In this document: one piece after another, positions 26,571 through 34,785 of the stretch
Layout of the letters: each line of letters starts with the position of its first letter
Position numbering within the stretch: the first letter of the stretch is position 1
Assembly (NCBI RefSeq): GCF_039595395.1
Contig: NZ_JBCNLP010000006.1
Coordinates: 1,121,001-1,185,000, forward strand
Direction of reading: 5' to 3'
From: Novosphingobium sp.
Lineage (GTDB): Bacteria; Pseudomonadota; Alphaproteobacteria; Sphingomonadales; Sphingomonadaceae
Length of the DNA stretch: 64,000 bases
Program-made: the position numbers and the translations under genes
Notes under the pieces: generated by a model
What the model was told of the DNA's origin: nothing
The model's input: the letters and a program-made list of their open reading frames with translations, nothing else
Databases searched by the model: none

Positions 26571-28658
26571 TCAATAGCTGGCCTTGAGCGAGAGCTGATA
26601 GCTGCGCCCGGCCTCGGGATAGCCATCGACCAGTTGGTAGTTCTGGTCGAAGAGGTTGCGCACCGAGGCGCTGATGCTGGTGCCGTGGCGCAACTGATAT
26701 TCGGCCTTGATCGCGCCATTCACATAGGCGCCGGTGCGGTAATAGACGATGGGCGCGACATCGGTGACGGTCCAGCGGCTCGACGCGATGTCGGCGCTGG
26801 GGACCAGATGCAGGCGGGGCAGCACGGTCCAGTCGGCATAGACGAAGGCCTTGTGAGTGGGCACATCGGTGGGGCGGAAGGCGGCATTGCCCGGATCGAC
26901 AAGGTTGCGGTGGGTCCAGGTGTAATTGCCGCCCAGCGTGAAGCCCGGCGTTACCTGCGCCGAGAAGCTGCCCTCCACGCCATAGGTGTTCCCGCGTGAC
27001 ACATTCAGCGATTGCGTCATCACCGTGCGCGCGCAGGGGCCCGGCGTGGTGCTGGCGGTGCAGGCATAGCCCAGCACGCTTTCGCTCACGATGGCGTTGG
27101 TGATGTGGGCGTGGAACAGCGCGCCCTCCAGATGAAGCACGCCAAGCTGCGTCGAGCCGCCCAGTTCGATCTGCCTTGCGCGCTCGGGCTGCAGGCCGGG
27201 GTTGGGGATGGAGGTCCCGAAGCGCTGGCTGAACCGCTCGAAGATGGTGGGAAAACGGGCGCGGGACGAGACGCTGAGATGCAGCGCCGAGCTGGCATTC
27301 ACCGCCCAATTGAGCTGGCCCTGAGCGCTCCATGTGCTGCTGTTCGCCTTCGGATAGTTGTAGAGCACGCTGGCGCCCGACGTGCCGAGCGGTGCGCCAT
27401 ACTCCTCGGCACGCTTCAGATCGCGCCAGTCATAGCCGCCGCCCAACGTCAGGCTGATGGCGGGGGTGAAGTTGTAGGCATGCTCGATCGACAGGCTGTA
27501 GGTGTTCTCCAGATCGGTCTGCACCGGCTCGGTGGTGTTCGCGGGGAAGCTGGTCTGGGCCTCCTTGTGACGGTCGGAGCGCATCTGGGCCCCGATGGTC
27601 ACACGTTCACGCGCGGAGGGGCGCAGGGTCAGTTCCAGCGAACCACCCAGCGCATCGTCCCAATAGGGGCTGTTGAAGCTGCGGCCCAGGGTCTGGGTGT
27701 TCTCCGCCGCCGTGTCGAAGGAGCGCAGCATGTTGTAGAAGGTGTTGTAATAAAGCCTCGTTTTCAGCGTGGAAATCGGGTCGAGCTGCGTGGTGGTCAG
27801 CAGATAGAGGCTTTCCGTGTTCCACGCGGGCCAGGTCCAGAAACGCTGCGCCGAAAGCGGATCGGTGACATGCAGCGGGGCCAGCTTCTGGCCCTCCTGC
27901 CGGGTGTAGCTGATGACATATTCATCGGTGGCGTTCGGCGTGAAACCGGCCTTCACATTCACCCGCCAGTCGCCCGTCTGGGACAGCCCGCGACGGCCCG
28001 CGCCCTGATTGGCGGTGGGCTTGAAACCGCCCGCCAGATCCCAGTGATCGGTGTAGGCGCGCCCGATCGAGGCCTGCGCATACCACTTGTCATGCTTGGT
28101 GCCGATCAGCGCCGAGGTCGAATAGCCCGCATATTCGCCGTTACGCCCCAGATTGAGCGTGCCGCTGACCTGCGCCTCCAGCGGTTTGGTCGGCTTCGAG
28201 GTGACGAGGTTGATCGCCCCGCCCATGCCATCCGGCCCGTTGAGCACCGAGACATAGCCCTTGGCCACCTGCACCTGAGCGATATCATTGGTCAGGAAAC
28301 GCCCGAAATCGAGCCGGTTGTCGGCGGGCAGATAGACGCGGATGCCGTCGATGGTCAGAGGCACCTCGAAGCGGTTGAAGCCGCGCACGAAGACCAGCCG
28401 CTCATTGCGCGTGCCACCACTGTTGCCCGCCGAGACGCCGGGCATCAACCCCACCGCATCGTCGAGGCTGACACGGTTGAACAGGCTGATCGCATTGGCC
28501 GACAGCGTCTGCCCGGTGATGTCCGGAGCCGAGGGCTGCGTGCCGGTCACCACGATCTCGCCAAGGCCGAAGCTGGCGGTTTGCGGAGTGTCCTGGGCCA
28601 GCGCCGGAGTGGCAAGGCAGCTGGCGGCCAGCAAGAGGCCTGCATAAAACGCGCGCAT
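26571..28658 (-). CDS. TonB-dependent receptor
   Basis: A 695-residue outer-membrane receptor. The signal peptide is at residues 1-22 (cleavage near PALAQD). A plug follows (GEIVVTGTQPSAPDITGQ, VFVRGFNRFEVPLTIDGIRV, NGPDGMGGAINLVTSKPTK). The barrel ends YQLSLKASY. No STN domain is present, so it is not a signalling receptor. Barrel phrases such as RARFPTIFERFSQRFGTSIPN and PERARQIELGGS resemble siderophore/vitamin receptor barrels. The substrate is unknown. No partner gene is coupled to it. Its 5' leader contains a terminator-like hairpin (28785-28829), which may control expression. Confidence 0.9.
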   Translation of the reverse strand: MRAFYAGLLLAASCLATPALAQDTPQTASFGLGEIVVTGTQPSAPDITGQTLSANAISLFNRVSLDDAVGLMPGVSAGNSGGTRNERLVFVRGFNRFEVPLTIDGIRVYLPADNRLDFGRFLTNDIAQVQVAKGYVSVLNGPDGMGGAINLVTSKPTKPLEAQVSGTLNLGRNGEYAGYSTSALIGTKHDKWYAQASIGRAYTDHWDLAGGFKPTANQGAGRRGLSQTGDWRVNVKAGFTPNATDEYVISYTRQEGQKLAPLHVTDPLSAQRFWTWPAWNTESLYLLTTTQLDPISTLKTRLYYNTFYNMLRSFDTAAENTQTLGRSFNSPYWDDALGGSLELTLRPSARERVTIGAQMRSDRHKEAQTSFPANTTEPVQTDLENTYSLSIEHAYNFTPAISLTLGGGYDWRDLKRAEEYGAPLGTSGASVLYNYPKANSSTWSAQGQLNWAVNASSALHLSVSSRARFPTIFERFSQRFGTSIPNPGLQPERARQIELGGSTQLGVLHLEGALFHAHITNAIVSESVLGYACTASTTPGPCARTVMTQSLNVSRGNTYGVEGSFSAQVTPGFTLGGNYTWTHRNLVDPGNAAFRPTDVPTHKAFVYADWTVLPRLHLVPSADIASSRWTVTDVAPIVYYRTGAYVNGAIKAEYQLRHGTSISASVRNLFDQNYQLVDGYPEAGRSYQLSLKASY

Positions 28659-28726
28659 GATTGTCTTCCCTGATTATGGTGATCCGTGCCCGTTGTCCGG
28701 GTGTTATTCTGTCAGTCCGGTCATCT

Positions 28727-28757
28727 CTGCACCGATCCTTTCAGGATTTGGATGCAG
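28727..28757 (-). other. two-part hairpin in the receptor leader
   Basis: Read on the minus strand, CTGCA/TGCAG encloses ATCCT-gaa-AGGAT, giving two 5-bp helices separated by an internal loop. It lies between the terminator-like hairpin and the receptor start, close to where an RNA element or small regulator could act. Confidence 0.4.
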
Positions 28758-28784
28758 TTCATTCCCTCACGGTTTCGTTCCAAT

Positions 28785-28829
28785 AAAAAACGCCATCGGT
28801 ACGACCCATGGGAGCCGGACTGATGGCGT
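28785..28829 (-). promoter_or_regulatory. terminator-like hairpin in the 5' leader of the receptor (candidate attenuator)
   Basis: On the minus strand an 8-bp stem ACGCCATC/GATGGCGT (28822-28829 with 28790-28797) and a 24-base loop are followed by a run of six U residues. It faces the receptor, whose start is about 127 bases downstream. The upstream neighbour is divergent, so it cannot be the end of another minus-strand gene. Premature termination control is therefore plausible. No known riboswitch consensus was recognised. Confidence 0.45.
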
Positions 28830-29119
28830 CGTTGCCATTCGAATGCCCATCGGGGCGGGATATCAGCCGGGCATCGGCGCCTTGGGCTTACGGCATCCGA
28901 AATTTCACATTTCCCCCGGAATCGCAAACACTTTGTGGGTTGAAACAGGGCAAAAAGACCGGACGCATCGAGACCAACGGCCGCGCCACCAGCGCGGAGA
29001 CATGACCTCACCCCACCATATCGACCATTCAAAGATGAACTGAAAACATCAGCCAAGCCACGCCCCGTTCAATTGCGCGCTCCTAGAAGCGGTAACAGAA
29101 CTTCGATGGAGTAAGCGAC

Positions 29120-29404
29120 ATGCGTAAATTCATCTCGGCAGCCCTGATGGCTGCAACTCTTGTCGGAACGCTGGGCATGGCTTCGAGCGCGAGCGCTCAG
29201 GAATGGGGCCCACGTCATGGCTGGGAAGCCCGTCACGATGGTTGGCGGGGTGACGGCTGGCGGGGTGATGGCTGGCATGGCGACGGCTGGCGTCGCGATG
29301 ACGGCTATTGGCAGGCCCGCCGCGACTGGCATTGGCGCCATGAGCAGGAGCGCCGCTATTGGGACGCCCGGCGCTATGACCACTGCCGCTGGGATGGCTG
29401 CTGA
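29120..29404 (+). CDS. small secreted Trp/Arg/Asp/Gly-rich protein
   Basis: A 94-residue protein of unknown function. A clear signal peptide (MRKFISAALMAATLVGTLGM, cleaved after ASAQ) leaves a mature chain of ~67 residues. This has a tandem DGWRG-type repeat (HDGWRGDGWRGDGWHGDGW) and a Trp/Arg/Tyr-rich tail ending in a C-x4-C pair (CRWDGC). I do not recognise a named family. Periplasmic metal or nucleotide binding, or a structural role, are guesses. It is transcribed alone and ends at a double hairpin. Confidence 0.75.
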   Translation: MRKFISAALMAATLVGTLGMASSASAQEWGPRHGWEARHDGWRGDGWRGDGWHGDGWRRDDGYWQARRDWHWRHEQERRYWDARRYDHCRWDGC

Positions 29405-29441
29405 TCATCCCCACGAACACCGGATTTTGATGGCGGCCAGA

Positions 29442-29476
29442 TTTTGACAGCGGATTGAGACTCCCCGCTGTCAAAA
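29442..29476. terminator. bidirectional hairpin terminator, first of two
   Basis: TTTTGACAGCGG (29442-29453) and CCGCTGTCAAAA (29465-29476) make a perfect 12-bp stem flanked by T and A runs, so it can stop transcription from either side. It lies between the convergent genes ending at 29404 and 29515. Confidence 0.8.
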
Positions 29477-29508
29477 GAGGGGCCAGCGCCGGCATTCGCT
29501 GGCCCCTC
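29477..29508. terminator. second adjoining hairpin between convergent genes
   Basis: GAGGGGCCAGCG (29477-29488) and CGCTGGCCCCTC (29497-29508) form a perfect 12-bp stem with an 8-base loop, directly abutting the first hairpin. The A-run of the first hairpin serves as its U-tract for minus-strand transcripts, so it probably terminates the DUF1993 gene. Confidence 0.75.
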
Positions 29509-29514
29509 ACCTGA

Positions 29515-30018
29515 TCAGGCTACGGGGTTGCCGCCAGCCAGAAAGTCCATCTTGCCCAGCGACACGCCCTTCATACGCATCAGCGCATAGGCCATGGTGA
29601 CGTGGAAGAAGAAGTTGGGCAGGGCAAAGTCGGTGGTATAGCTCTGGCCGGTGAAGGTCAGTTCGGTCTTGGGCAGCTTGAGGATGACCTCAGCCGTCTC
29701 GCGACCGGCAAAGCCAGCGGGATCGACAGCTTCCAGATAAGTGATGGTCTTGGCCACACGCTCGCGCAACTGGGCGAGCGTGGTTTCCTCATCCGCCATG
29801 GCCGAAGGCTCGGCCTGACCCAGGCGCACCGCCGCGAAACGGGCCGTGTCCGATGCGATCTGCACCTGCTTGGCAAGCGGCAGCATGTCCGCGATCAGTC
29901 GCGCCCCGAACAGCTCCTCTTCCGCGATGCCGCTGTCTTCGGCCTTGGCCAGCACATGGTCGAGATTTTTGAAAGCGCGGATGAAGACGGGAACGGTCAT
30001 CGCATAAAGATCGGGCAT
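29515..30018 (-). CDS. DUF1993 family protein
   Basis: I start at 30018 (167 residues), where AAGGAC precedes the ATG by a normal distance; the frame is open further upstream but family members begin near PDLYAMTVPVF. Family features are FKNLDHVLAKAE, RLIADMLPLAKQVQIASDTA, FTGQSYTTDFALPNFFFHV and ALMRMKGVSLGKMDFLAG. The all-helical fold resembles DinB-like bundles. The function is unknown. It lies beside a LysR gene on the same strand, 108 bases downstream of it. Confidence 0.88.
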   Translation of the reverse strand: MPDLYAMTVPVFIRAFKNLDHVLAKAEDSGIAEEELFGARLIADMLPLAKQVQIASDTARFAAVRLGQAEPSAMADEETTLAQLRERVAKTITYLEAVDPAGFAGRETAEVILKLPKTELTFTGQSYTTDFALPNFFFHVTMAYALMRMKGVSLGKMDFLAGGNPVA

Positions 30019-30126
30019 GGACATGTCCTTGGCAAAAGCCGCCTGGAGGTCAGGTAGGCGAAGCGGAGATGGGCATGGCCGGGGCTTTGTGAAGGCCCTG
30101 TCCTGCAAGAAATTTATGCTGGTGGA

Positions 30127-30996
30127 TCAGGGCTGCATCAGAAGAGCCTCGGGTGAGGCGCTGTCCCGCAGGCCATCGGTGATCAGCGCCGCCAACTGCC
30201 TGACCGGCCCTTTCTCGGCTTCCCCCAGCAGGCTCATCCCGAAATCAGGGAGCGCGGGCAGCGCCTTGTCCGCAATCACCTCGAAACCAGCCGGGACCAT
30301 GGATGTCATCGCGATGGTGATCGCCAGATCAGCGCGGATGGCGGTCATCATCGCCTCGAAACCCTCATTGTCGAAGGCCGGGCGCCAGCGCCGCCCTGCA
30401 CCGTCCAGCGCCGCCGTGATCACCGGACGAAACCGGCACACCGGATGCGAGATCGAGACCGGCAGCGGGTCTTGCCGCCATGCCGTGCCCCCTTGCGCGC
30501 CAACCCAGACGAGCGTGTCCCGAAACAGGGACTCTTGGCCCTCCTCGATGCGATGCTGGACAAGGGCAATGTCAACCATCCCATCTGCCAGCGCCTTGCC
30601 CAGCAAAGCCGATGGCGCCGAAATCAGCGACACCTCCGTCCCCGGCGAGGCCAGCGCAAAGGCCTTGAGCAAGGGCGGCAGGGTCTCGCTGATCACATCA
30701 GGCGGCGCGCCCAGCCGAACCCGATCGCGCACCCCACCCAGATCGCGCCACATCCGGTCGTTGAGCGCGATTATCTCGCGGGCCGTGGCGATCAGGCTCT
30801 CGCCCTTGGGCGCCAGACGGGCGCCGCGATGGTCGCGCCACAGCAGGCGCTGATCGAACAGGGCCTCAAGCCGGGCAAGCTGCTGACTGACCGCACCCTG
30901 CGTCAGATGGAGTGCCCGCGCCGCCGCGCTCAGGCTGCCCTCATCCACGATCGCCACGAAGGCGCGCAGCAGGCCGATGTCGATGTTGCGAATCAT
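30127..30996 (-). CDS. LysR-family transcriptional regulator
   Basis: A 289-residue regulator when started at 30996 (MIRNIDIGLLRAFVAIVDEG). The winged helix spans residues 5-62 (SLSAAARALHLTQGAVSQQL). The effector domain has the usual two lobes (VRLGAPPDVISETLPPLL, ALVQHRIEEGQESLF, ITIAMTSMVPAGFE). The frame extends upstream without LysR-like sequence. The 118-base spacer divides it from the divergent SnoaL-like gene, its most likely target by the usual LysR arrangement. Confidence 0.9.
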   Translation of the reverse strand: MIRNIDIGLLRAFVAIVDEGSLSAAARALHLTQGAVSQQLARLEALFDQRLLWRDHRGARLAPKGESLIATAREIIALNDRMWRDLGGVRDRVRLGAPPDVISETLPPLLKAFALASPGTEVSLISAPSALLGKALADGMVDIALVQHRIEEGQESLFRDTLVWVGAQGGTAWRQDPLPVSISHPVCRFRPVITAALDGAGRRWRPAFDNEGFEAMMTAIRADLAITIAMTSMVPAGFEVIADKALPALPDFGMSLLGEAEKGPVRQLAALITDGLRDSASPEALLMQP

Positions 30997-31114
30997 GCAG
31001 CCATTATGACTTCTAATGGCCTGGCTCACAAATTCTGGTTGGCCGGGCTTGGCGAAACTTGCGACCTCCGAGGCGCGCTGCAACGGGGCAGCCTCTGTTA
31101 AAGGTTTTTGCATC

Positions 31115-31531
31115 ATGACTGAAACACCGGACGGTATCGCGCTGGCCCGCGCCTTTTTCGCACGGGTCTGGGCGGCCCCTCACGATCTCGACGCCATCGA
31201 TGAGCTGATGACGCCCGACTATCGCCTGCACAATGCGGGAACCACCATCGAGGGCCGCGACAACTTCAAGACCTGGGTTGGGGAAATGCAGGCGCAGATC
31301 GGGGAGCCCACCAATGAGCATCTCGACCTCTTTATGGATGAAACCGGCGAGAAGGTCGTGTCGCGCTGGATCACCCGCGCGGTGAACAGGGGTCTGTTCG
31401 GCACGGCAGCGGACGGGCGCGCGATCGACTATACCGGCATCAGCATCTGGCGGGTGCGCGACGGGCGCCTCGCCGAATGCTGGGTCGAGCGCAGCGCGCT
31501 GGAACTGCGCAGTCGGCTGATCGAGGTTTAA
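31115..31531 (+). CDS. SnoaL-like / NTF2-fold protein
   Basis: A 138-residue protein started at ATG 31115, the first Met next to fold-like sequence (MTETPDGIALARAFFARVWA). DAIDELMTPDYRLHNAG and IEGRDNFKTWVGEMQ match SnoaL-like ester cyclase / NTF2-fold proteins, with WRVRDGRLAECWVERSALEL as the final strands. Such small alpha+beta barrels act as cyclases, isomerases or ligand binders. The actual substrate is unknown. Divergent from LysR and convergent with the glycosylase gene, it is monocistronic. Confidence 0.8.
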   Translation: MTETPDGIALARAFFARVWAAPHDLDAIDELMTPDYRLHNAGTTIEGRDNFKTWVGEMQAQIGEPTNEHLDLFMDETGEKVVSRWITRAVNRGLFGTAADGRAIDYTGISIWRVRDGRLAECWVERSALELRSRLIEV

Positions 31532-31532
31532 C

Positions 31533-32690
31533 TCACCCGCGCTCGACCGCCTCCAGCCCCAACCAACCGGCCATGGCCTGCAATTCCCCGGTCAGAGCTT
31601 CCTCTGTGTGCGCGGGCGCATCGGGTTCCAGATGAACCGCGCGCACCAGAAGCCTTGCCCTGGCCCGGTCGGCCTTGAGGTCGACGCGGGCCACCAGCCG
31701 CTCGCCCAGCAAAAACGGCAGGACGTAATAGCCATGGACCCGCTTGTCCGCTGGCACATAAATTTCAATGCGATAGCGAAAGCCAAACAGTCTTTCCGTC
31801 CGATCCCGCTCCCAGATCAGCGGGTCGAAGGGCGCCAGCAGCGCGCGTGCTTCCACCTTGCGCGGCTGTTTCGCATCGCGGTGCAGCCAGCCATGCCCCC
31901 ATCCCGCCACCGCCACGGGGATCAACACGCCCGCTTCGGCCAGCGCATGGATGGCCGGTCTGGCCTGCTCCGGTGACTGGCGGAAATAGTCGCGCAATTC
32001 CTTCTCGGTGGCGATGCCATGGGCGCGGGCGGCACGCTCGATCAGGGCGCGATGGGCTTCGGCCTCCGGAGGCGTGGGGGTGGACAGCACGCTGGCGGGC
32101 AGCACCCGTTCCGGCAGGTCATAGACCCGCTGGAAACTGCGGCGGCGGGTGGTGGTGGTGATATGCCCTGCCCAGAACAGCCATTCGAGCGCGCATTTGA
32201 CCTCGCTCCATTCCCACCAGCCCGATTGCCCCTTATGCGCCTCGAAATCGGACGCCGCCATCGGGCCTTCGGAGCGGATACGCTCCAGCACATCCATCGC
32301 CTGAGCGCGCCGCTCCGTCGCATAGAGGCGCATGCTGCTCCATCCGGACTCACCCCGATCGGCGCGCGCCATCCGCCAGCGCAGCAGCGGATGCATGTCG
32401 AGGGGCAGCAGCGATGCCTCATGCGCCCAATATTCGTAGAGCCTGCGCTGGCGCAGCGGCCCCCAGGCCAGCCGGTCGAGCTCGGCCGTGTCATAGCTGC
32501 CCAGCCGGGAAAAGGCCGGGAGGTAATGCGCACGGGTCAGCACATTGACGCTATCGATCTGGTGCAACTGCAACCGGTCGATCACACGCAGCAGATGGTT
32601 GCCGGCAGGCGCATCCGGCCGCCTCGCCCCGAAACCCTGAGCCGCAAGCGCGATGCGCCGCGCCTGCGCCAATCCGATCGTCTCCGTCAC
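31533..32690 (-). CDS. AlkX/YcaQ-type DNA glycosylase (winged-helix crosslink repair)
   Basis: A 385-residue protein of the HTH_42 family. QLHQIDSVNVLTRAHYLPAFSRLGSYD contains a Q-hydrophobic-D triplet (QID), the catalytic motif of E. coli YcaQ/AlkX; Streptomyces AlkZ has Q-hydrophobic-Q instead. Later family segments are YEYWAHEASLLPLDMHPLL, and LAPFDPLIWERDRTERLFGF near residues 285-305. These enzymes excise alkylated or crosslinked purines. Its start overlaps the NarL-type regulator's stop (ATGA), placing it as third gene of a two-component operon. Confidence 0.88.
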   Translation of the reverse strand: MTETIGLAQARRIALAAQGFGARRPDAPAGNHLLRVIDRLQLHQIDSVNVLTRAHYLPAFSRLGSYDTAELDRLAWGPLRQRRLYEYWAHEASLLPLDMHPLLRWRMARADRGESGWSSMRLYATERRAQAMDVLERIRSEGPMAASDFEAHKGQSGWWEWSEVKCALEWLFWAGHITTTTRRRSFQRVYDLPERVLPASVLSTPTPPEAEAHRALIERAARAHGIATEKELRDYFRQSPEQARPAIHALAEAGVLIPVAVAGWGHGWLHRDAKQPRKVEARALLAPFDPLIWERDRTERLFGFRYRIEIYVPADKRVHGYYVLPFLLGERLVARVDLKADRARARLLVRAVHLEPDAPAHTEEALTGELQAMAGWLGLEAVERG

Positions 32691-33301
32691 TTCAGCCCTG
32701 CCTCCAGCGCCAGACGCAGCAGATCAGCGGTGCGGGCCACGCCCAGCTTGGTCTTGATCAGGCTGCAATTGTTGGCGATCGTCTTGTAGCCCAGCCCCAG
32801 CAGATCGGCGATCTCGCTCAGGCTTTTGCCCGAGGCCAGTTGGCGCAGAATTTCCAGATCGCGCGGAGCGAGCTGTGCCAGCGAACTGGCGGGCGTGGCC
32901 GTCTGCAGGGCCAGCGCCTGGGCCAGCTCATGCTCGATATAGCGCCCGCCAGCGCCCACCTTGCGGATGGCCGTCAGCATCTCGTCGGGCGAGGCGTTCT
33001 TGCTGACATAGCCCTGCGCCCCGGCATTGAGCGCGCGGGTGACATAGAGCGGCTCGGCATGCATGCTGAGCACCAGAATGGGTGTGGCGCTGATCTGGCG
33101 CAACCGGGCGACCAGCTCCACCCCGCCCAGTTGCGGCAGGTTGAGATCGACAATGATCAGATCGAGGTTTTGCGCCCTTGCGATGGCCAGGCCCTCACGC
33201 CCGGTTTCCGCCTCGAAGATCTCATCCTGAGAGATGATCGCCAGCATGCGCCGCAAGCCCGCGCGCACCACGGCATGATCATCGACCAGAAGAATTCTCA
33301 T
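32687..33301 (-). CDS. NarL/FixJ-type response regulator
   Basis: A 204-residue two-domain regulator. The receiver domain starts MRILLVDDHAVVRAGLRRML (acidic pair D7/D8), has the phospho-acceptor Asp in LIIVDLNLPQLGG (near residue 52), and Lys in YVSKNASPDEM. The C-terminal LuxR helix-turn-helix is LAPRDLEILRQLASGKSLSE followed by IADLLGLGYKTIANN. It overlaps the kinase gene by four bases, so they form one pair. An inverted repeat at 34689-34703 upstream of the neighbouring receptor is a candidate binding site. Confidence 0.93.
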   Translation of the reverse strand: MRILLVDDHAVVRAGLRRMLAIISQDEIFEAETGREGLAIARAQNLDLIIVDLNLPQLGGVELVARLRQISATPILVLSMHAEPLYVTRALNAGAQGYVSKNASPDEMLTAIRKVGAGGRYIEHELAQALALQTATPASSLAQLAPRDLEILRQLASGKSLSEIADLLGLGYKTIANNCSLIKTKLGVARTADLLRLALEAGLK

Positions 33302-34626
33302 GGCTGTCCTTCCCTATGTGGCCATGCCAGCCGGGCCTGCACGCTCCAGCCCAGGCCCGACGCGCCCGGACCATAGGCCAGCGAGCCGCCTCCTGCCTCA
33401 ACCCTTTCGCGCATGCCGATCAGGCCTAGCCCACTGCCGCTGGCGGCACCCTGGCCGGAGCCATCATCCTCCACCATCACCAGCAACTCCTCTCTTTCGC
33501 GCGCCAGAGCGATGCGGATCAGACCCGGCTTGCCGTGGCGCACGGCATTGTTCACGCTCTCCTGCACGATGCGATAGGCCACTTCGGCGGTGGGCCCCGA
33601 GATCGCCTCCTCGGGCAAGGCGAGGTCGAACAGCAGATCGGGCTGGCGCGTGGCCCAAAAGCGCACAAGGTCCTCGATGGCGGCGTTTAGGCCGAACTCC
33701 GTCACCTGCGTCGGGCGCAGGCGCACCAGAAGATCGCGCACCTGCTTCTGCATATAGCGCACCGATCCCTGGATTTCCTGCACCCGCTCCGGGATCGCCT
33801 CGTGACGCCCGGAACTCGCGAATTGCGCGATCACCTCGGCATCGAGGCTGACGGCGAAGAGATGAGGGCCGATCTCGTCATGCAGATCGCGGGCGATATC
33901 GGCGCGCTCTTCCTCCTGAAGATTGGCCAGTTGCTCGGCCAGTTGGCGGTTGCGGGCGCTGGTGGCTTCCAGCGCGCCCGCCATCCGGTTGAAGCCACGT
34001 TGCAGATGCCGCAACTCCGGCGCGCCCGTTTCGGCCACGCGCCCGGCATAATCCCCGCTGCCCAGCCCGGCAAAGCGCTGCGCCAGCACGGTCAGCGGGC
34101 GGAAGGCTGCGGTGATCACCATATAGACCATCAGCAGCCCGGCCATCGCCGTCACCACCAGCACCCCCATCAGGGCGAGAAATTCGTTCCATGTCGCGCT
34201 GACATCAAGGTCGGGCGTGGGTGTCAAAACCAGCCTGCCGGCCCCGAAGCGCGTCGGCGGTAGAGGCAGCGCCATACCCGAGGGCGTGACCTTGAGCAAA
34301 GCGCGAAACCAGCCGGGCGGCGGCGTGTCGGCCTGCCGGGTGCTGGAGAAGGCAAAGACCTTCCCATCGGCCCCCAGCAGCGTGGCGCGAATATGGCGGT
34401 TGCCGTCAAACGTCGAGACCAGTTCCCGCAGATCGCGGGCGGGATGGTCCGATTGGGGTAGGTCCTCGAAAGCCCCAACGGCGGTCTGATGCGCGCCGCT
34501 CATCCCGGCGGAGAGTTCGGCGGAGAGCGCGCGGCGCACCTCATAGCCCGCCACCAGCGTGCCCAGAGTCATGGCCAGCAGCAGGACCAGCCCGATAACC
34601 AGAATGATGCGAAGGCGAAGCGGCAT
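33298..34626 (-). CDS. sensor histidine kinase, HisKA_3 type
   Basis: The start at 34626 gives 442 residues with an N-terminal helix (RIILVIGLVLLLAMTLGTLV). A periplasmic domain of ~125 residues follows, then a second helix (LALMGVLVVTAMAGLLMVYM), a HAMP-like linker, and the dimerisation/phospho-acceptor segment EERADIARDLHDEIGPHLFA with the catalytic His. The ATPase ends with MVEDDGSGQGAASGSGLGLIG. The periplasmic domain is not one I recognise, so the signal is unknown. First gene of the kinase-regulator-glycosylase operon. Confidence 0.92.
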   Translation of the reverse strand: MPLRLRIILVIGLVLLLAMTLGTLVAGYEVRRALSAELSAGMSGAHQTAVGAFEDLPQSDHPARDLRELVSTFDGNRHIRATLLGADGKVFAFSSTRQADTPPPGWFRALLKVTPSGMALPLPPTRFGAGRLVLTPTPDLDVSATWNEFLALMGVLVVTAMAGLLMVYMVITAAFRPLTVLAQRFAGLGSGDYAGRVAETGAPELRHLQRGFNRMAGALEATSARNRQLAEQLANLQEEERADIARDLHDEIGPHLFAVSLDAEVIAQFASSGRHEAIPERVQEIQGSVRYMQKQVRDLLVRLRPTQVTEFGLNAAIEDLVRFWATRQPDLLFDLALPEEAISGPTAEVAYRIVQESVNNAVRHGKPGLIRIALAREREELLVMVEDDGSGQGAASGSGLGLIGMRERVEAGGGSLAYGPGASGLGWSVQARLAWPHREGQP

Positions 34627-34688
34627 GGCCCAGGGCCTAACACAGGCCGCGCCGCTGCGGGACGGTTTTCCTGAACAGGCATGCAGAT

Positions 34689-34716
34689 CGGGAATTCTTC
34701 CCGGCAAGATCGGGAA
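34689..34716. promoter_or_regulatory. candidate operator upstream of the receptor at 34786
   Basis: CGGGAA-TTC-TTCCCG (34689-34703) is a perfect 15-base inverted repeat. The ten bases AGATCGGGAA occur at 34685-34694 and again at 34707-34716, a 22-base (two helical turns) spacing. It lies in the 159-base spacer between the kinase and receptor genes, so it could bind the NarL-type regulator and control either promoter. Confidence 0.45.
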
Positions 34717-34785
34717 GCCTTGGCATCGCTTGGCTTTTGCGCGCGCGATATTCGGCAGGGCATCGTTTCAGACAGGGTCCCCCCA

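Larger units (their letters stand above)
28659..29119. other. 461-base intergenic region between divergent receptor and small secreted protein
   Basis: No convincing gene. An open frame on the minus strand (28721-29056) has no family likeness. The region holds the receptor leader with two hairpins (28727-28757 and 28785-28829) and, on the other side, the promoter of the small protein at 29120, whose start is preceded by GGAG at 29108-29111. Confidence 0.6.

Noticed and set aside
28659..28920. Cobalamin riboswitch before the receptor at 26571
   Set aside because: GGGGGAAATGTGAAATTTCGG loosely resembles the core, but the B12-box and the conserved GC-rich continuation are not found.
28721..29056. 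Possible 111-residue protein on the minus strand
   Set aside because: It runs over the leader hairpins, has no ribosome site or family likeness, and is more easily explained as chance in the leader.
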